Shown here: piece by piece, positions 45,381-53,520 of the stretch | How positions within the stretch are numbered: position 1 is the stretch's first letter | Layout of the letters: every line of letters starts with the position of its first letter | Source of the DNA: Amycolatopsis balhimycina FH 1894 | GTDB lineage: Bacteria; Actinomycetota; Actinomycetes; Mycobacteriales; Pseudonocardiaceae | NCBI RefSeq assembly: GCF_000384295.1 | Contig: NZ_KB913037.1 | Span: forward strand, 4,908,868-4,972,867 | Reading direction: 5' to 3' | DNA length: 64,000 bases | The notes under the pieces: model-generated | What the model saw: only the letters and a program-made list of their open reading frames with translations | What the model was told of the DNA's origin: nothing | The model's database searches: none | Made by a program: the position numbers and the translations under genes

Positions 45381-46019
45381 ATGCCCACCAGGCGTGCTGT
45401 TCGTCATTCGTTCACTGTGCTGGCCGTCACCGCGGTGCTGTCCGGAACCCTGGCCGGCGTCGCGGACGCGACCCCGCCGGGCATCCCGTCGGCCACCACG
45501 GCGAAGTCCGAGCTCGCGGCACTGACCGTCAAGGCCGACGGCTCGCAGACCGGCTACAGCCGCGACAAGTTCCCGCACTGGATCGACCAGGGCAACAGCT
45601 GCAACACCCGCGAAGTGGTGCTGAAGCGCGACGGCACGAACGTGGTGACGAACTCCAGCTGCGCCGCGACCTCCGGCAAGTGGGTCAGCCCGTACGACGG
45701 CGCGACCTGGACCGCGGCCTCCGATGTGGACATCGACCACGTGGTGCCGCTGGCCGACGCGTGGCGCACCGGCGCGTCGTCGTGGACGACCGCGCAGCGC
45801 CAGGCGTACGCGAACGACCTCACCGACCCGCAGCTGATCGCCGTGACGGACAACGTCAACCAGGAGAAGGGCGACAAGTCGCCCGACGCCTGGAAGCCGC
45901 CGCTCGTGAGCTACTGGTGCACCTACGCGAAGATGTGGGTCGCGGTGAAGTACAAGTTCAAGCTGACGATCAAGTCCGCCGAGAAGACCGCCCTGACGGA
46001 CATGCTCAACCGCTGCTGA
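45381..46019 (+). CDS. Secreted HNH-type nuclease (DUF1524/GmrSD-like domain)
   Basis: A 212-residue exported protein: signal peptide about 1-30 (cleavage near ADA-TP), then an HNH-fold domain with the metal/catalytic block DVDIDHVVPLADAW (115-128) and a downstream NVNQEKGDKSPDAW segment with Asn and Lys typical of DUF1524. Four Cys may form disulphides outside the cell. It likely degrades extracellular DNA. ATG 45381 has GGAGG and a strong upstream promoter. Confidence 0.88.
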   Translation: MPTRRAVRHSFTVLAVTAVLSGTLAGVADATPPGIPSATTAKSELAALTVKADGSQTGYSRDKFPHWIDQGNSCNTREVVLKRDGTNVVTNSSCAATSGKWVSPYDGATWTAASDVDIDHVVPLADAWRTGASSWTTAQRQAYANDLTDPQLIAVTDNVNQEKGDKSPDAWKPPLVSYWCTYAKMWVAVKYKFKLTIKSAEKTALTDMLNRC

Positions 46020-46037
46020 CGCCGGTACGCTCGGGCG

Positions 46038-47144
46038 GTGCGGATCCTCTTCACGTGCCGCCCGGCGTACGGCCACCTCTTTCCCCTGCTGCCCCTGGCG
46101 AACGCGGCGCGCGCGGCCGGGCACGACGTCGTGTTCGGCACCGGCGAGGCGTTCGTGCCCAAGGTGCGTGAACTCGGCTTCGAGACTCATCGCGTCGGCA
46201 TCGGGATCGGCGACGCGGAAACCGAAGCCAAGCGGCGGCACGGCGAGGACGCCGGAATCTTCGACATCGCCCTCACGATGTTCGCCGAGCTGCTGCCGCG
46301 GGCGAACCTCGACGACCTGACGCCGCTGCTCCCCGGGCTGCGTCCCGATCTCGTGGTCTACGAACAGAGCGACGTCGGCACCGGGATCGCGGCCCGCCAG
46401 GCGGGTCTTCCCGTCGTGTCGGTCGTCATCGGGCGGTCGATGCCGCCGGCGATCCTGGCCGTCGCGACCGAACGGCTGCGGCCGCTCTGGGGCACCCTGC
46501 CCGCGGACGCCCTGTTCGGCGACGCCTGCATCGACGTCTGGCCCGACAGCGTCCGCGACCCGGGCTCGGCGGCCGTGCCGAAGGTGTTCCGGATGCGCCC
46601 GACGCCGTACGACGCGGCTGTCCCGCTGCCGCCGCTCCCGGAAGACGGCTTCGTGTACCTGACCCTGGGCACGGTGGTGTTCGGCGCGACGCAGGTGCTG
46701 CGCGGGGCGATCGCCGCCCTGTCGCGGCTGCCGGTGGACGTGCTGGTGGCGGTCGGCCCGGGCGACCCCGCGGCACTGGGCCCGGTGCCGGGCAACGTGC
46801 GGGTCGCCGGGTTCGTGCCCCAAGCCGAGGTGCTGAAGCACGCGGGCCTGGTGGTGCACCACGGCGGCACGGGGACGGTGCTCGCCACGCTCGCCGCCGG
46901 CCTGCCCCAGCTGATCCTGCCCCAGGGCGCCGACCAGTTCGCCAACGCCGAGACCCTGTCGGCGCTCGGCGCGGCGAAGGCGCTGGTGGGCGACGCGGTC
47001 CGGATCGACGCGATCGAGGCGGCGGTCCGCGAGCTGCTGGCCGGCCCGGCGGCCCGGGACATCGCCCGCGGGATCGCGGCCGAGATCGCGGAAATGCCGC
47101 CGCCCGAACAGGTTCTGGAGGAACTGGTCACCTGGGCGTCGTGA
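46038..47144 (+). CDS. UGT/MGT-type glycosyltransferase (GT1, macrolide-type)
   Basis: A 368-residue GT-B glycosyltransferase. The acceptor-side N-terminus is MRILFTCRPAYGHLFPLLPL, and the C-terminal nucleotide-sugar motif VVHHGGTGTVLATLAAGLPQL then PQGADQFANAE contains the conserved His and Asp/Gln. It transfers a hexose to a lipophilic acceptor such as a macrolide or another xenobiotic. No polyketide genes are near, so inactivation of a foreign compound or a housekeeping role are both open. The start at 46038 is GTG. Confidence 0.85.
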   Translation: MRILFTCRPAYGHLFPLLPLANAARAAGHDVVFGTGEAFVPKVRELGFETHRVGIGIGDAETEAKRRHGEDAGIFDIALTMFAELLPRANLDDLTPLLPGLRPDLVVYEQSDVGTGIAARQAGLPVVSVVIGRSMPPAILAVATERLRPLWGTLPADALFGDACIDVWPDSVRDPGSAAVPKVFRMRPTPYDAAVPLPPLPEDGFVYLTLGTVVFGATQVLRGAIAALSRLPVDVLVAVGPGDPAALGPVPGNVRVAGFVPQAEVLKHAGLVVHHGGTGTVLATLAAGLPQLILPQGADQFANAETLSALGAAKALVGDAVRIDAIEAAVRELLAGPAARDIARGIAAEIAEMPPPEQVLEELVTWAS

Positions 47145-47154
47145 GCCGCGGTCC

Positions 47155-47199
47155 TGAATGACTCATTCAGGACCTCCCGCGCCCTGAATGAGTCATTCA
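47155..47199. repeat. Pair of 15-bp palindromes, centres 30 bp apart
   Basis: TGAATGACTCATTCA at 47155-47169 (21-bp palindrome with flanks) and TGAATGAGTCATTCA at 47185-47199 (23 bp with flanks) have centres at 47162 and 47192. They lie in the convergent gap between the glycosyltransferase and the FAD/NAD(P) protein. The same 30-bp phasing recurs at 49175-49219. Confidence 0.85.
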
Positions 47200-47218
47200 G
47201 GGCACTCCGGCGGCAGGG

Positions 47219-49099
47219 TCAGCCGGCCGGATTGGCCAGCGTCAGGATTTCCCGCGCCACGGCGTCGTTCTGGCGGAAGGACGTCGCGTTCGTCCGCGGC
47301 CGGGAGAACGCCGCCGCCGAGCGGGCGCTCGTGTGCGGGCCCACCGCGAAGCGGTGCGGGTGGGGGCGCCCGGCGCCGTCGAGCAGGCGGGAGTCCGCGA
47401 CGCGCGTGTGGATGCGGCCCGACGGCAGGCGGTCGCCGGTGACCGGGTCCGCGACCGTCTCTTCGGCCAGCTCACCCGCGTCGCGCAGCCGCCGGAGCAG
47501 TCCGTCGGCCGCGCGGGTCACGCTCGGGCCCGGCAGCCGCGCTTCGATGAGCGTGCGGGCCTCGACGGACTCCGGGTGGCTCGCGCCGGACGCCACGAAG
47601 ACGCCGCGTTCCGCCGTCACCCGCATTTCCGCGCCCGCGAAGGAAACCAGCCTCGCCTCGTGCAGAGCCAGCAGTTCCTCCAGCCGGCGTGGCGGCGGCC
47701 CGCTGGCGTAGTACGAGAAGAACCCGTGGAACCAGCCATCCACATCGGACAGCTGCGACCCGGCGGATAAACGTCCTTTGTGGACTAAAGCGGGCAGCTG
47801 GGAGTACGCCGACAGCAGCGCCATGAACGCGCCGAGATCGGCGCTGAACTCCTGGTCCGCCCGCCGTGTCAGGTCGGCTTCGACGTATTCGCGCAGTTCC
47901 TTCCCGAACTCCTCGGCCGAGCCGAACTCGCGGCCCGCCATCGGCCGGTCCAGCCGGTCGAGGTCGAGCCGGTCGGCCTCGGCGGGCACCGCCCGTGCGA
48001 TGAGGTCCCGCATACCCGGCGAATCCCAGTCCAGGTCGGCGAAAGCGTCGGCGAACACGGCGAAGTCCAGACGCACCCGGTCGGGGTGCCCGGTGAACAG
48101 CTCGCTGTAGTAGCCCCAGGCCAGCTCCTTCGCGACCAGCGGCCAGACGTCCCGGCGGAAATCGAGGGCGTCCCCAGTCAGCGCGTCCATGGCGTAGGCG
48201 TCGAAGAACCTGGGCAGCCGCACCGGTTTCCCGCGCAGCCGGTAGCCGATCTTCGCGTGGTAGGGCACCCCGCGCCGCGAGCCGACGTGCAGCACCGGCT
48301 CGGCGCCGCTCGGGTGGTAGCGGAGACCACCGCACGGGAGGTCCTCGAACCGGCCGCCGCGCCCCTCGGTCAGCAGCAGCATCAGGTCGACGAAGGCCAG
48401 CCCGAACCCCCGGACCAGCACGGTTTCCCCCGGTTCGATGCCGGAGTAGTCGACATCGGCGGTGTAGCCGGCCGGGTAGTAGGAGAGCCTGTGGCGCGCG
48501 GCGAACGACACCAGCTCGCGCTCCCGCTCGTCCGGCTCGGCGTCGAGGTGCCCGACGGTGAACAGCACGGCGTCCGCGGACACCGTCGAGCCGTCGGACA
48601 GGCTGACGTCGTGACCGTCCACCCCGACCGCCCGGGCGGCGTGCTCGACGACGTCGATGCCGTCGGGCAGGTCCTCGACGACGGTCTGGTACACCCACCG
48701 CAGGTAGGCACTCTGCAGGCGCCGGGTGGGGAAGTCGAAGGGGTCGAGCGCGGTCAGCTCGGCGACGACGCCGGGCGGCACGTCGGCCTCGAGCCCGCCG
48801 CCCCGCACCTTCCGCGCCCACTCCAGCAGGGACGGCCCCGGCCGCACCGGGCCCGCCATCTTCACCGAGTCGTCGGTGAACATCGTGACGTCCTCGGGCA
48901 TGGAGTTCATTCGCAGCAGCGGCGACTGGTCGTACCGCCACACCCGGCCGGGCCCGGGCGGGAACGGGTCGATCAGGTGCACCTCGAGCCGGCGGCCGCC
49001 GAGCAGCTCCGCGGCGTTCGCGCCGAGCCGCTCGAGGACGCCGACCCCGCGGGGTCCGGCGCCCACGACGGCGAGGGTGAACGGCGGATGGTCGGCCAC
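47219..49099 (-). CDS. Large FAD/NAD(P)-binding protein (NAD_binding_9 family)
   Basis: A 626-residue protein starting FTLAVVGAGPRGVGVLERL, a dinucleotide-binding fold of the PF13454 type. Further blocks are LRMNSMPEDVTMFTDDS, LFTVGHLD, RGFGLAFVDLMLLLTEGRGG and HVGSRRGVPYH. Such proteins occur in actinobacterial secondary-metabolite and stress loci; the reaction is unknown. No partner gene is adjacent. The gene is bracketed on both sides by pairs of 15-bp palindromes. Confidence 0.78.
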   Translation of the reverse strand: MADHPPFTLAVVGAGPRGVGVLERLGANAAELLGGRRLEVHLIDPFPPGPGRVWRYDQSPLLRMNSMPEDVTMFTDDSVKMAGPVRPGPSLLEWARKVRGGGLEADVPPGVVAELTALDPFDFPTRRLQSAYLRWVYQTVVEDLPDGIDVVEHAARAVGVDGHDVSLSDGSTVSADAVLFTVGHLDAEPDERERELVSFAARHRLSYYPAGYTADVDYSGIEPGETVLVRGFGLAFVDLMLLLTEGRGGRFEDLPCGGLRYHPSGAEPVLHVGSRRGVPYHAKIGYRLRGKPVRLPRFFDAYAMDALTGDALDFRRDVWPLVAKELAWGYYSELFTGHPDRVRLDFAVFADAFADLDWDSPGMRDLIARAVPAEADRLDLDRLDRPMAGREFGSAEEFGKELREYVEADLTRRADQEFSADLGAFMALLSAYSQLPALVHKGRLSAGSQLSDVDGWFHGFFSYYASGPPPRRLEELLALHEARLVSFAGAEMRVTAERGVFVASGASHPESVEARTLIEARLPGPSVTRAADGLLRRLRDAGELAEETVADPVTGDRLPSGRIHTRVADSRLLDGAGRPHPHRFAVGPHTSARSAAAFSRPRTNATSFRQNDAVAREILTLANPAG

Positions 49100-49428
49100 A
49101 AAACCGAAGCTACGCCCGAGTTCCGCCGCGCCCCCCGCTTCCCACAGTGCGGAACCGGTGCCGCGGCGACGTCATGAACGAGTCGTTCACCTCACCCGAC
49201 GCCATGAACGAGTCGTTCACGGCGTCCGGACGGCCCAACCTCCGCGCGTCACCAATACGTCCCGGCCACCGGCTCCGAATTCCCCGGGCACACCGGCGAA
49301 AGGAGCGGATTTGTCCCTCGTCCACCCAGGCGCCCGGGCCTTCCCACCGGCTTTCCCCGGAAGGTGCGGGTGGCGACGCCCCCGGCTCCGGGGCGAAGCC
49401 GGGGATCTCGCGCCGCCGCCGCGAAGAC
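49100..49428. other. Gap upstream of the FAD/NAD(P) gene, holding a palindrome pair
   Basis: Apart from the palindromes at 49175-49219 this 329-bp gap shows no supported gene. Open frames cross it on both strands, but their translations are rich in Arg, Pro and Ser and contain the palindrome-encoded NESF peptide. Promoters for the divergent flanking genes must lie here. Confidence 0.5.
49175..49219. repeat. Second pair of 15-bp palindromes, centres 30 bp apart, with compensated base pair
   Basis: TGAACGAGTCGTTCA occurs at 49175-49189 and 49205-49219, centres 49182 and 49212. Compared with the 47.2-kb pair, T:A at arm position 5 is replaced by C:G on both sides, so the palindrome is preserved although the sequence changed. 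Confidence 0.85.
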
Positions 49429-49725
49429 GTGGCCGATGAGATCGGTTCGCCGCACCGCGTCCACACCGCGCAGGACGTGGTCGGCACCCTGCTCCAGGGC
49501 AACTGGGCGATCTTCGCCCACGAGTGGGCCGATCCGGACGGGATCGACCCGAAGCACTGGCGGGACGTCGTCGAGGCCGCCGCGGAGGCGGTCGGGGTCG
49601 ACGTCGAGTTCGTGGTCATCCCGCGCCGGTCCCTGACCGTCGTGTTCAACCGGGCGGCCCCGCCCACGTTCGAGCAGGTCCGCGCGTCGATCGAGGTGAT
49701 CGAACGCGCGCGCGGCACCCGCTGA
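49429..49725 (+). CDS. Conserved hypothetical small protein
   Basis: A 98-residue protein from GTG 49429. The part from HTAQDVVGTLLQGNWAIFAHEW to ERARGTR looks genuinely protein-like: predicted alpha/beta alternation, a hydrophobic VDVEFVVIPRRSLTVVF stretch and a C-terminal helix. The upstream 94 open codons have intergenic composition and cover the palindromes, so they are excluded. A strong intrinsic terminator begins 13 bp after the stop, supporting a real transcript. Confidence 0.5.
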   Translation: MADEIGSPHRVHTAQDVVGTLLQGNWAIFAHEWADPDGIDPKHWRDVVEAAAEAVGVDVEFVVIPRRSLTVVFNRAAPPTFEQVRASIEVIERARGTR

Positions 49726-49737
49726 TCCCTTCCCCAG

Positions 49738-49771
49738 GTAGCCACCTCGCGAGGGCGAGGTGGCTACTTTT
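49738..49771 (+). terminator. Strong intrinsic terminator after the 49429 gene
   Basis: A perfect 13-bp stem (49738-49750 with 49755-49767) around a GAGG loop is followed directly by TTTT (49768-49771). It is the only textbook stem-plus-U-tract terminator seen in the window. Confidence 0.85.
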
Positions 49772-50036
49772 GCCCCTGGTCCCGGGACCACGTGGTACGG
49801 AATGATCGATTCGTGACTCCTGAGCGACCGACCAGACACTGCGGGCTATCGTCTGACCCGTTCGGGAAAGTTTCGTGACACTTTGGATACCAGCGAAAGA
49901 ACCTAGATATTTACCAACCGTCACGGGACACTGATCGGGGGACTCACGTACCGTAACTGACTCATGACCGACTGGTCGTCTTGTCACCGCCGGTCATGGG
50001 AGAGTCGCGGTCTGCTTAACAGTTCGGGAGAAACGC
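49772..50036. other. AT-richer leader/promoter region of the MFS gene
   Basis: The 265 bp between the terminator and the MFS start is less G+C-rich than its surroundings and has no credible coding frame. TAGATA at about 49911 with TTGGAT 15 bp upstream is a possible but weak promoter. A long 5' untranslated leader or a small RNA is possible. Confidence 0.4.
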
Positions 50037-51296
50037 ATGGCAGCACCGCCGGACCGGGTCACGTTCCGCGAGGTGTTCGGAGTCGCCGAGTTCCGGGCGC
50101 TCTGGTTCGGGGAACTGCTGTCGATCGCCGGCGACCAGCTGGCCAGGGTCGCGCTGTCCATCCTCGTGTTCACCGGGACCAAGTCCGCGGCCCTGACCGG
50201 CCTGACGTACGCCCTGACCTACGCCCCTTCACTGCTGGGCGGCATCTTCCTGACCGGCTTCGCCGATCGCTTCCCCCGCCGCAGCGTGATGGTGCTCGTC
50301 GACCTGCTGCGGGCCGCGCTGATCCTGCTGGTCGCCCTGCCCGGCATCCCGTTCTGGCTGATGTGCGTGCTGGTCGGCGGGGTCTCCCTGGTCAACCCGC
50401 CGTTCAAGGCGTCCCAGCTGGCACTGCTGCCGCAGGTGCTCGAAGGCGACCGGTTCGTCGTCGGGATGGGCATCCGGAGCATGACCGTGCAGAGCGCCCA
50501 GCTGCTCGGCTTCGCCGGCGGCGGCGCGCTGCTGATCGCCCTCGACCCGCACGTGGCGCTGGTCGTCGACGCCGCCACTTTCGTGCTGTCGGCCCTCTTC
50601 GTCCGGTTCGGCGTCCGCGAGCGGCCGGCCGCGGCGAGCGGCGAACAGCGGAAGTCCTTCTTCGCGACGCTCGGCGGCGGTGGCCGGACGGCGTTCGCGA
50701 GCTCGTCGTTGCGGACACTGGTGCTGTTCACCTGGCTGATGGGGTTCCTGCCGGTCTACGAAGGCATCGCCGCGCCGTACGTCTCGGCGTCGGGCGGCGG
50801 CCCCGAAGCGATCGGCCTGCTGCTCGCGGCCGACCCGATCGGCAGCGTCATCGCGACCTTCGCCTACACGCGCTGGGTGCCCGCGCGGCTGCGGCCGAAG
50901 CTGATCGGCCCGCTGTCGGCGCTGTGCGCGGTCCCGCTGGTGCTGTGCTTCCTGAACCCCGGCCCGGTCTCGTCGATCGTGCTCTTCATCGTGTCGGGCG
51001 GCTTCGGCACGATCTGCCTGCTGCAGGCGACCGCGTCACTGACCCTGGCCGTGCCCGACGAGCAGCGCGCGCAGGTGATGGGCCTGTCCAACACCGGGCT
51101 CACCACGATGATGGGCATCAGCCCGCTGATCGGGGGCGTGCTCGCGGATCAGCTCACGCCACACGGGACGGTGGGGATCTTCGGCGTCGCCGGGATCCTG
51201 CTCACCCTGCCGCTGGCCACGCTGTGGGCCAGGACCCTGTCGAGCGAGTCCCAACGATCCGATGACGAAGAAGCCGCACGCGCCGAACATGCTTGA
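50037..51296 (+). CDS. MFS transporter (EntS/MdtG-like drug exporter type)
   Basis: A 419-residue MFS protein with 12 predicted helices. The N-terminus FREVFGVAEFRALWFGELLSIAGDQLARVALSILVF and the loop GFADRFPRRSVM match the MFS_3-like exporters that include EntS and macrolide pumps. The C-terminal tail is acidic and short. ATG 50037 has GGGAGAA upstream. Substrate unknown; no siderophore or resistance gene is adjacent. Confidence 0.85.
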   Translation: MAAPPDRVTFREVFGVAEFRALWFGELLSIAGDQLARVALSILVFTGTKSAALTGLTYALTYAPSLLGGIFLTGFADRFPRRSVMVLVDLLRAALILLVALPGIPFWLMCVLVGGVSLVNPPFKASQLALLPQVLEGDRFVVGMGIRSMTVQSAQLLGFAGGGALLIALDPHVALVVDAATFVLSALFVRFGVRERPAAASGEQRKSFFATLGGGGRTAFASSSLRTLVLFTWLMGFLPVYEGIAAPYVSASGGGPEAIGLLLAADPIGSVIATFAYTRWVPARLRPKLIGPLSALCAVPLVLCFLNPGPVSSIVLFIVSGGFGTICLLQATASLTLAVPDEQRAQVMGLSNTGLTTMMGISPLIGGVLADQLTPHGTVGIFGVAGILLTLPLATLWARTLSSESQRSDDEEAARAEHA

Positions 51297-51501
51297 CATG
51301 CTCCGCGCGTGCGCCCGACCCTGCGCGACCTTGCGGTGCGCTGTGCGGTCACTGATCTTTGCCGCGCATCGCTGGCCACCTCTCGTTCCGGTGTCAACCA
51401 AAAAGTACACACCGAAAGCCCTTGTGGACAGCACGCAAACGATCTGAAACTGTCCGTGAGTAGATTGTCACCGGTCAGCTGCGCAAGGGTCTGGGGGAAA
51501 A

Positions 51502-52782
51502 ATGGTCACATCGGGGGAACGGTCTGGACAAGGCTCGGTTTTTGGGGTTGCGGACTGGGCACTGTGGACCCGGCCACGAGCCTGGGTCGCCGTCACGCTC
51601 ACCGCGATCGCCGTCATGCTGGCCTGGACCGTGGCCACGACGCTCTCGATCCCGGTCACGCTCGCGAACTTGGGGACGTTCGCGCTGCTCACGGCCCTGG
51701 CGGTGACCCAGACCGAGGTCAGCAGGCGGATCGAACGCCAGCGCCGGATCCTGAGCAACGGCCCGCACATCAACATGACGTCGGTCTGGCTGCTGCCCGC
51801 CGGGTTGCTGGTGCCGCCGCAGCTGGTGGCCGTCCTGGGCACGGTGCTCTACGTCTACCTCGCGTTCCGTAGCTGGTCTGGCACCCGTCCGGGTGAAGCT
51901 CACCGCGTGGCGGCCAACGCGACCACGATGATCCTGTCCGGCTTCGCCGCCGGTCTCGTCGCGGACTACTTCAGCGGGCACGGGATGGTGGCCGTCGCGC
52001 TCGCCGCCACCGCGTTCTTCACCGCCAACACCGCGCTCACCGGCCTCGGCCTGTACCTGGCCGCCCCGGAGAAGGCGACCGTCGAAGGCTGCCTCGGCAA
52101 CATGGACGACAACCTGCTGGAGCTGGCCACCCTGTGCGTCGGCGGCCTGCTCGTCATGGTCCTGACCACCGAGCCGCTGCTGTCGGTGCTGGTCATCCTG
52201 CCGCTGTACGTGCTGCAGCGGTCGGTGCTGATCAAGCGGCTCGAGGAGCTCGCCACCACCGACCAGAAGACCCAGCTGCTCAACGCCACCACCTGGCAGG
52301 ACGGCGCGCAGCGCGAGATCTCGCGCGCCCAGCGCGAGAACGGCAGCTTCGGCGCCCTGATGATCGACCTCGATCACTTCAAGCGGATCAACGACACCTA
52401 CGGGCACCTCGCGGGGGACGACGTGCTCAAGGCGGTCGCCGCCGTGGTCAAGCAGGAGACCCGGGCGCACGACCTGGTCGGCCGGTTCGGCGGCGAGGAG
52501 TTCGTCGCCCTGCTGCCCGCGACGTCCAAAGAGGACGCGATCGTCACGGCGGAGCGGGTCCGGCAACGGATCAGCGAGCTGATCATCAGCACCAAGACGA
52601 ACGAAGGCGCCGCCGTCGACATCCAGCGCCAGACAGCGTCCATCGGCGTCGCCGCCTATCCACTCGACGGGGCGTCGATCGAGGAAGTGATGGCGTCCGC
52701 CGACGCGGCCGTGTACGCGGCCAAACACGGCGGCCGCAACCGGGTGGTGGGGTCCGCCGCGGTGGCCTTGGCCGCGGCTTAG
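51502..52782 (+). CDS. Membrane-bound diguanylate cyclase (GGDEF)
   Basis: A 426-residue protein: about six membrane helices (25-240) followed by a GGDEF domain (about 250-420). The active site reads GGEEF (330-334), with IDLDHFKRINDTYGHLAGD upstream for metal and GTP binding. An inhibitory I-site R321-A-H-D324 lies exactly five residues before it, so product inhibition is expected. It makes cyclic di-GMP from two GTP; the membrane part may sense a signal. ATG 51502 follows GGGGGA. No EAL domain is present. Confidence 0.92.
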   Translation: MVTSGERSGQGSVFGVADWALWTRPRAWVAVTLTAIAVMLAWTVATTLSIPVTLANLGTFALLTALAVTQTEVSRRIERQRRILSNGPHINMTSVWLLPAGLLVPPQLVAVLGTVLYVYLAFRSWSGTRPGEAHRVAANATTMILSGFAAGLVADYFSGHGMVAVALAATAFFTANTALTGLGLYLAAPEKATVEGCLGNMDDNLLELATLCVGGLLVMVLTTEPLLSVLVILPLYVLQRSVLIKRLEELATTDQKTQLLNATTWQDGAQREISRAQRENGSFGALMIDLDHFKRINDTYGHLAGDDVLKAVAAVVKQETRAHDLVGRFGGEEFVALLPATSKEDAIVTAERVRQRISELIISTKTNEGAAVDIQRQTASIGVAAYPLDGASIEEVMASADAAVYAAKHGGRNRVVGSAAVALAAA

Positions 52783-52787
52783 CGGCC

Positions 52788-53432
52788 TCACCGCAGCCGG
52801 TCGATGACGTCGCTCGCCTTCGTCTGGAGGCGGGCGACCCCGCCGACGGTGAACTCGGTGAGCAGGTCGATCAGGGCATCCTGGTCCGGCGGCTCGCCGT
52901 CCCAGGTGGCCTGGACCAGTGACTCGGTCATCGCGAAGAAGAGCGTGACGAGCGCTCGGTCCGCGCGGCCGGAGTCGATGCCGTGCGCGGCCCACCGCTT
53001 GCGGCTGGCCTCGGCGTAGACGACGGCCAGCCTCTCCCTCAACCGGGTGAGAGCGGGGTCGCCCGCGCGCTCGGCCGCTCGGAGCACGCCGTAGCCCTCG
53101 GGGTGGGCGGCGACGAAGGTGACCATGTTGGCGTAGTTGGCGCGCGCCCAGGCCCGCAGGCCGGGCTGTGTGTCGGCCACCGACGGCCCCGCGATGGCGG
53201 CGAAGGCGCTTTCCTCGGTAGCGGCCACGACCTCGGCGAACAGGGTCGCGCGGTCGCCGAACTGCTCGTAGACGGCCTGGCGCGAGACGCCGGCTTCGCG
53301 CGCGATCTGCTCGATCGTCGCGCCCTGCATCCCGTGCTGCGCGACGACCCTCGCCGTCGCGTGCAGTACCCGGGCGCGCTGCTCCCCGACCGGCAGCTTG
53401 CGCGGCCGCCCGCGCGGGGCCGGGCTTGACAT
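52788..53432 (-). CDS. TetR-family transcriptional regulator
   Basis: A 214-residue TetR protein. The helix-turn-helix is IEQIAREAGVSRQAVYEQFG (about 40-59). The N-terminal RGRPRKLP is a common DNA-contacting arm. ATG 53432 has GGAG 6 nt upstream; 21 earlier codons are open but excluded. Divergent from the secreted lipase across 88 bp, so it is a candidate repressor of that gene. Convergent with the diguanylate cyclase, with only 5 bp between the stops. Confidence 0.87.
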   Translation of the reverse strand: MSSPAPRGRPRKLPVGEQRARVLHATARVVAQHGMQGATIEQIAREAGVSRQAVYEQFGDRATLFAEVVAATEESAFAAIAGPSVADTQPGLRAWARANYANMVTFVAAHPEGYGVLRAAERAGDPALTRLRERLAVVYAEASRKRWAAHGIDSGRADRALVTLFFAMTESLVQATWDGEPPDQDALIDLLTEFTVGGVARLQTKASDVIDRLR

Positions 53433-53520
53433 AGTGCTCCACCTCACGTGATTCTTTTTCCGACACCTCTGTCCAAAAAGGTGTTCCCCGCGCACCCGCC
53501 CTGCTCAACGAGGAGCAAGC

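Noticed and set aside
49110..49745. A 211-codon minus-strand frame opposite the 49429 gene
   Set aside because: Low-complexity Ser/Arg/Pro sequence that spans the palindromes and the terminator; the plus-strand frame has the better protein pattern.
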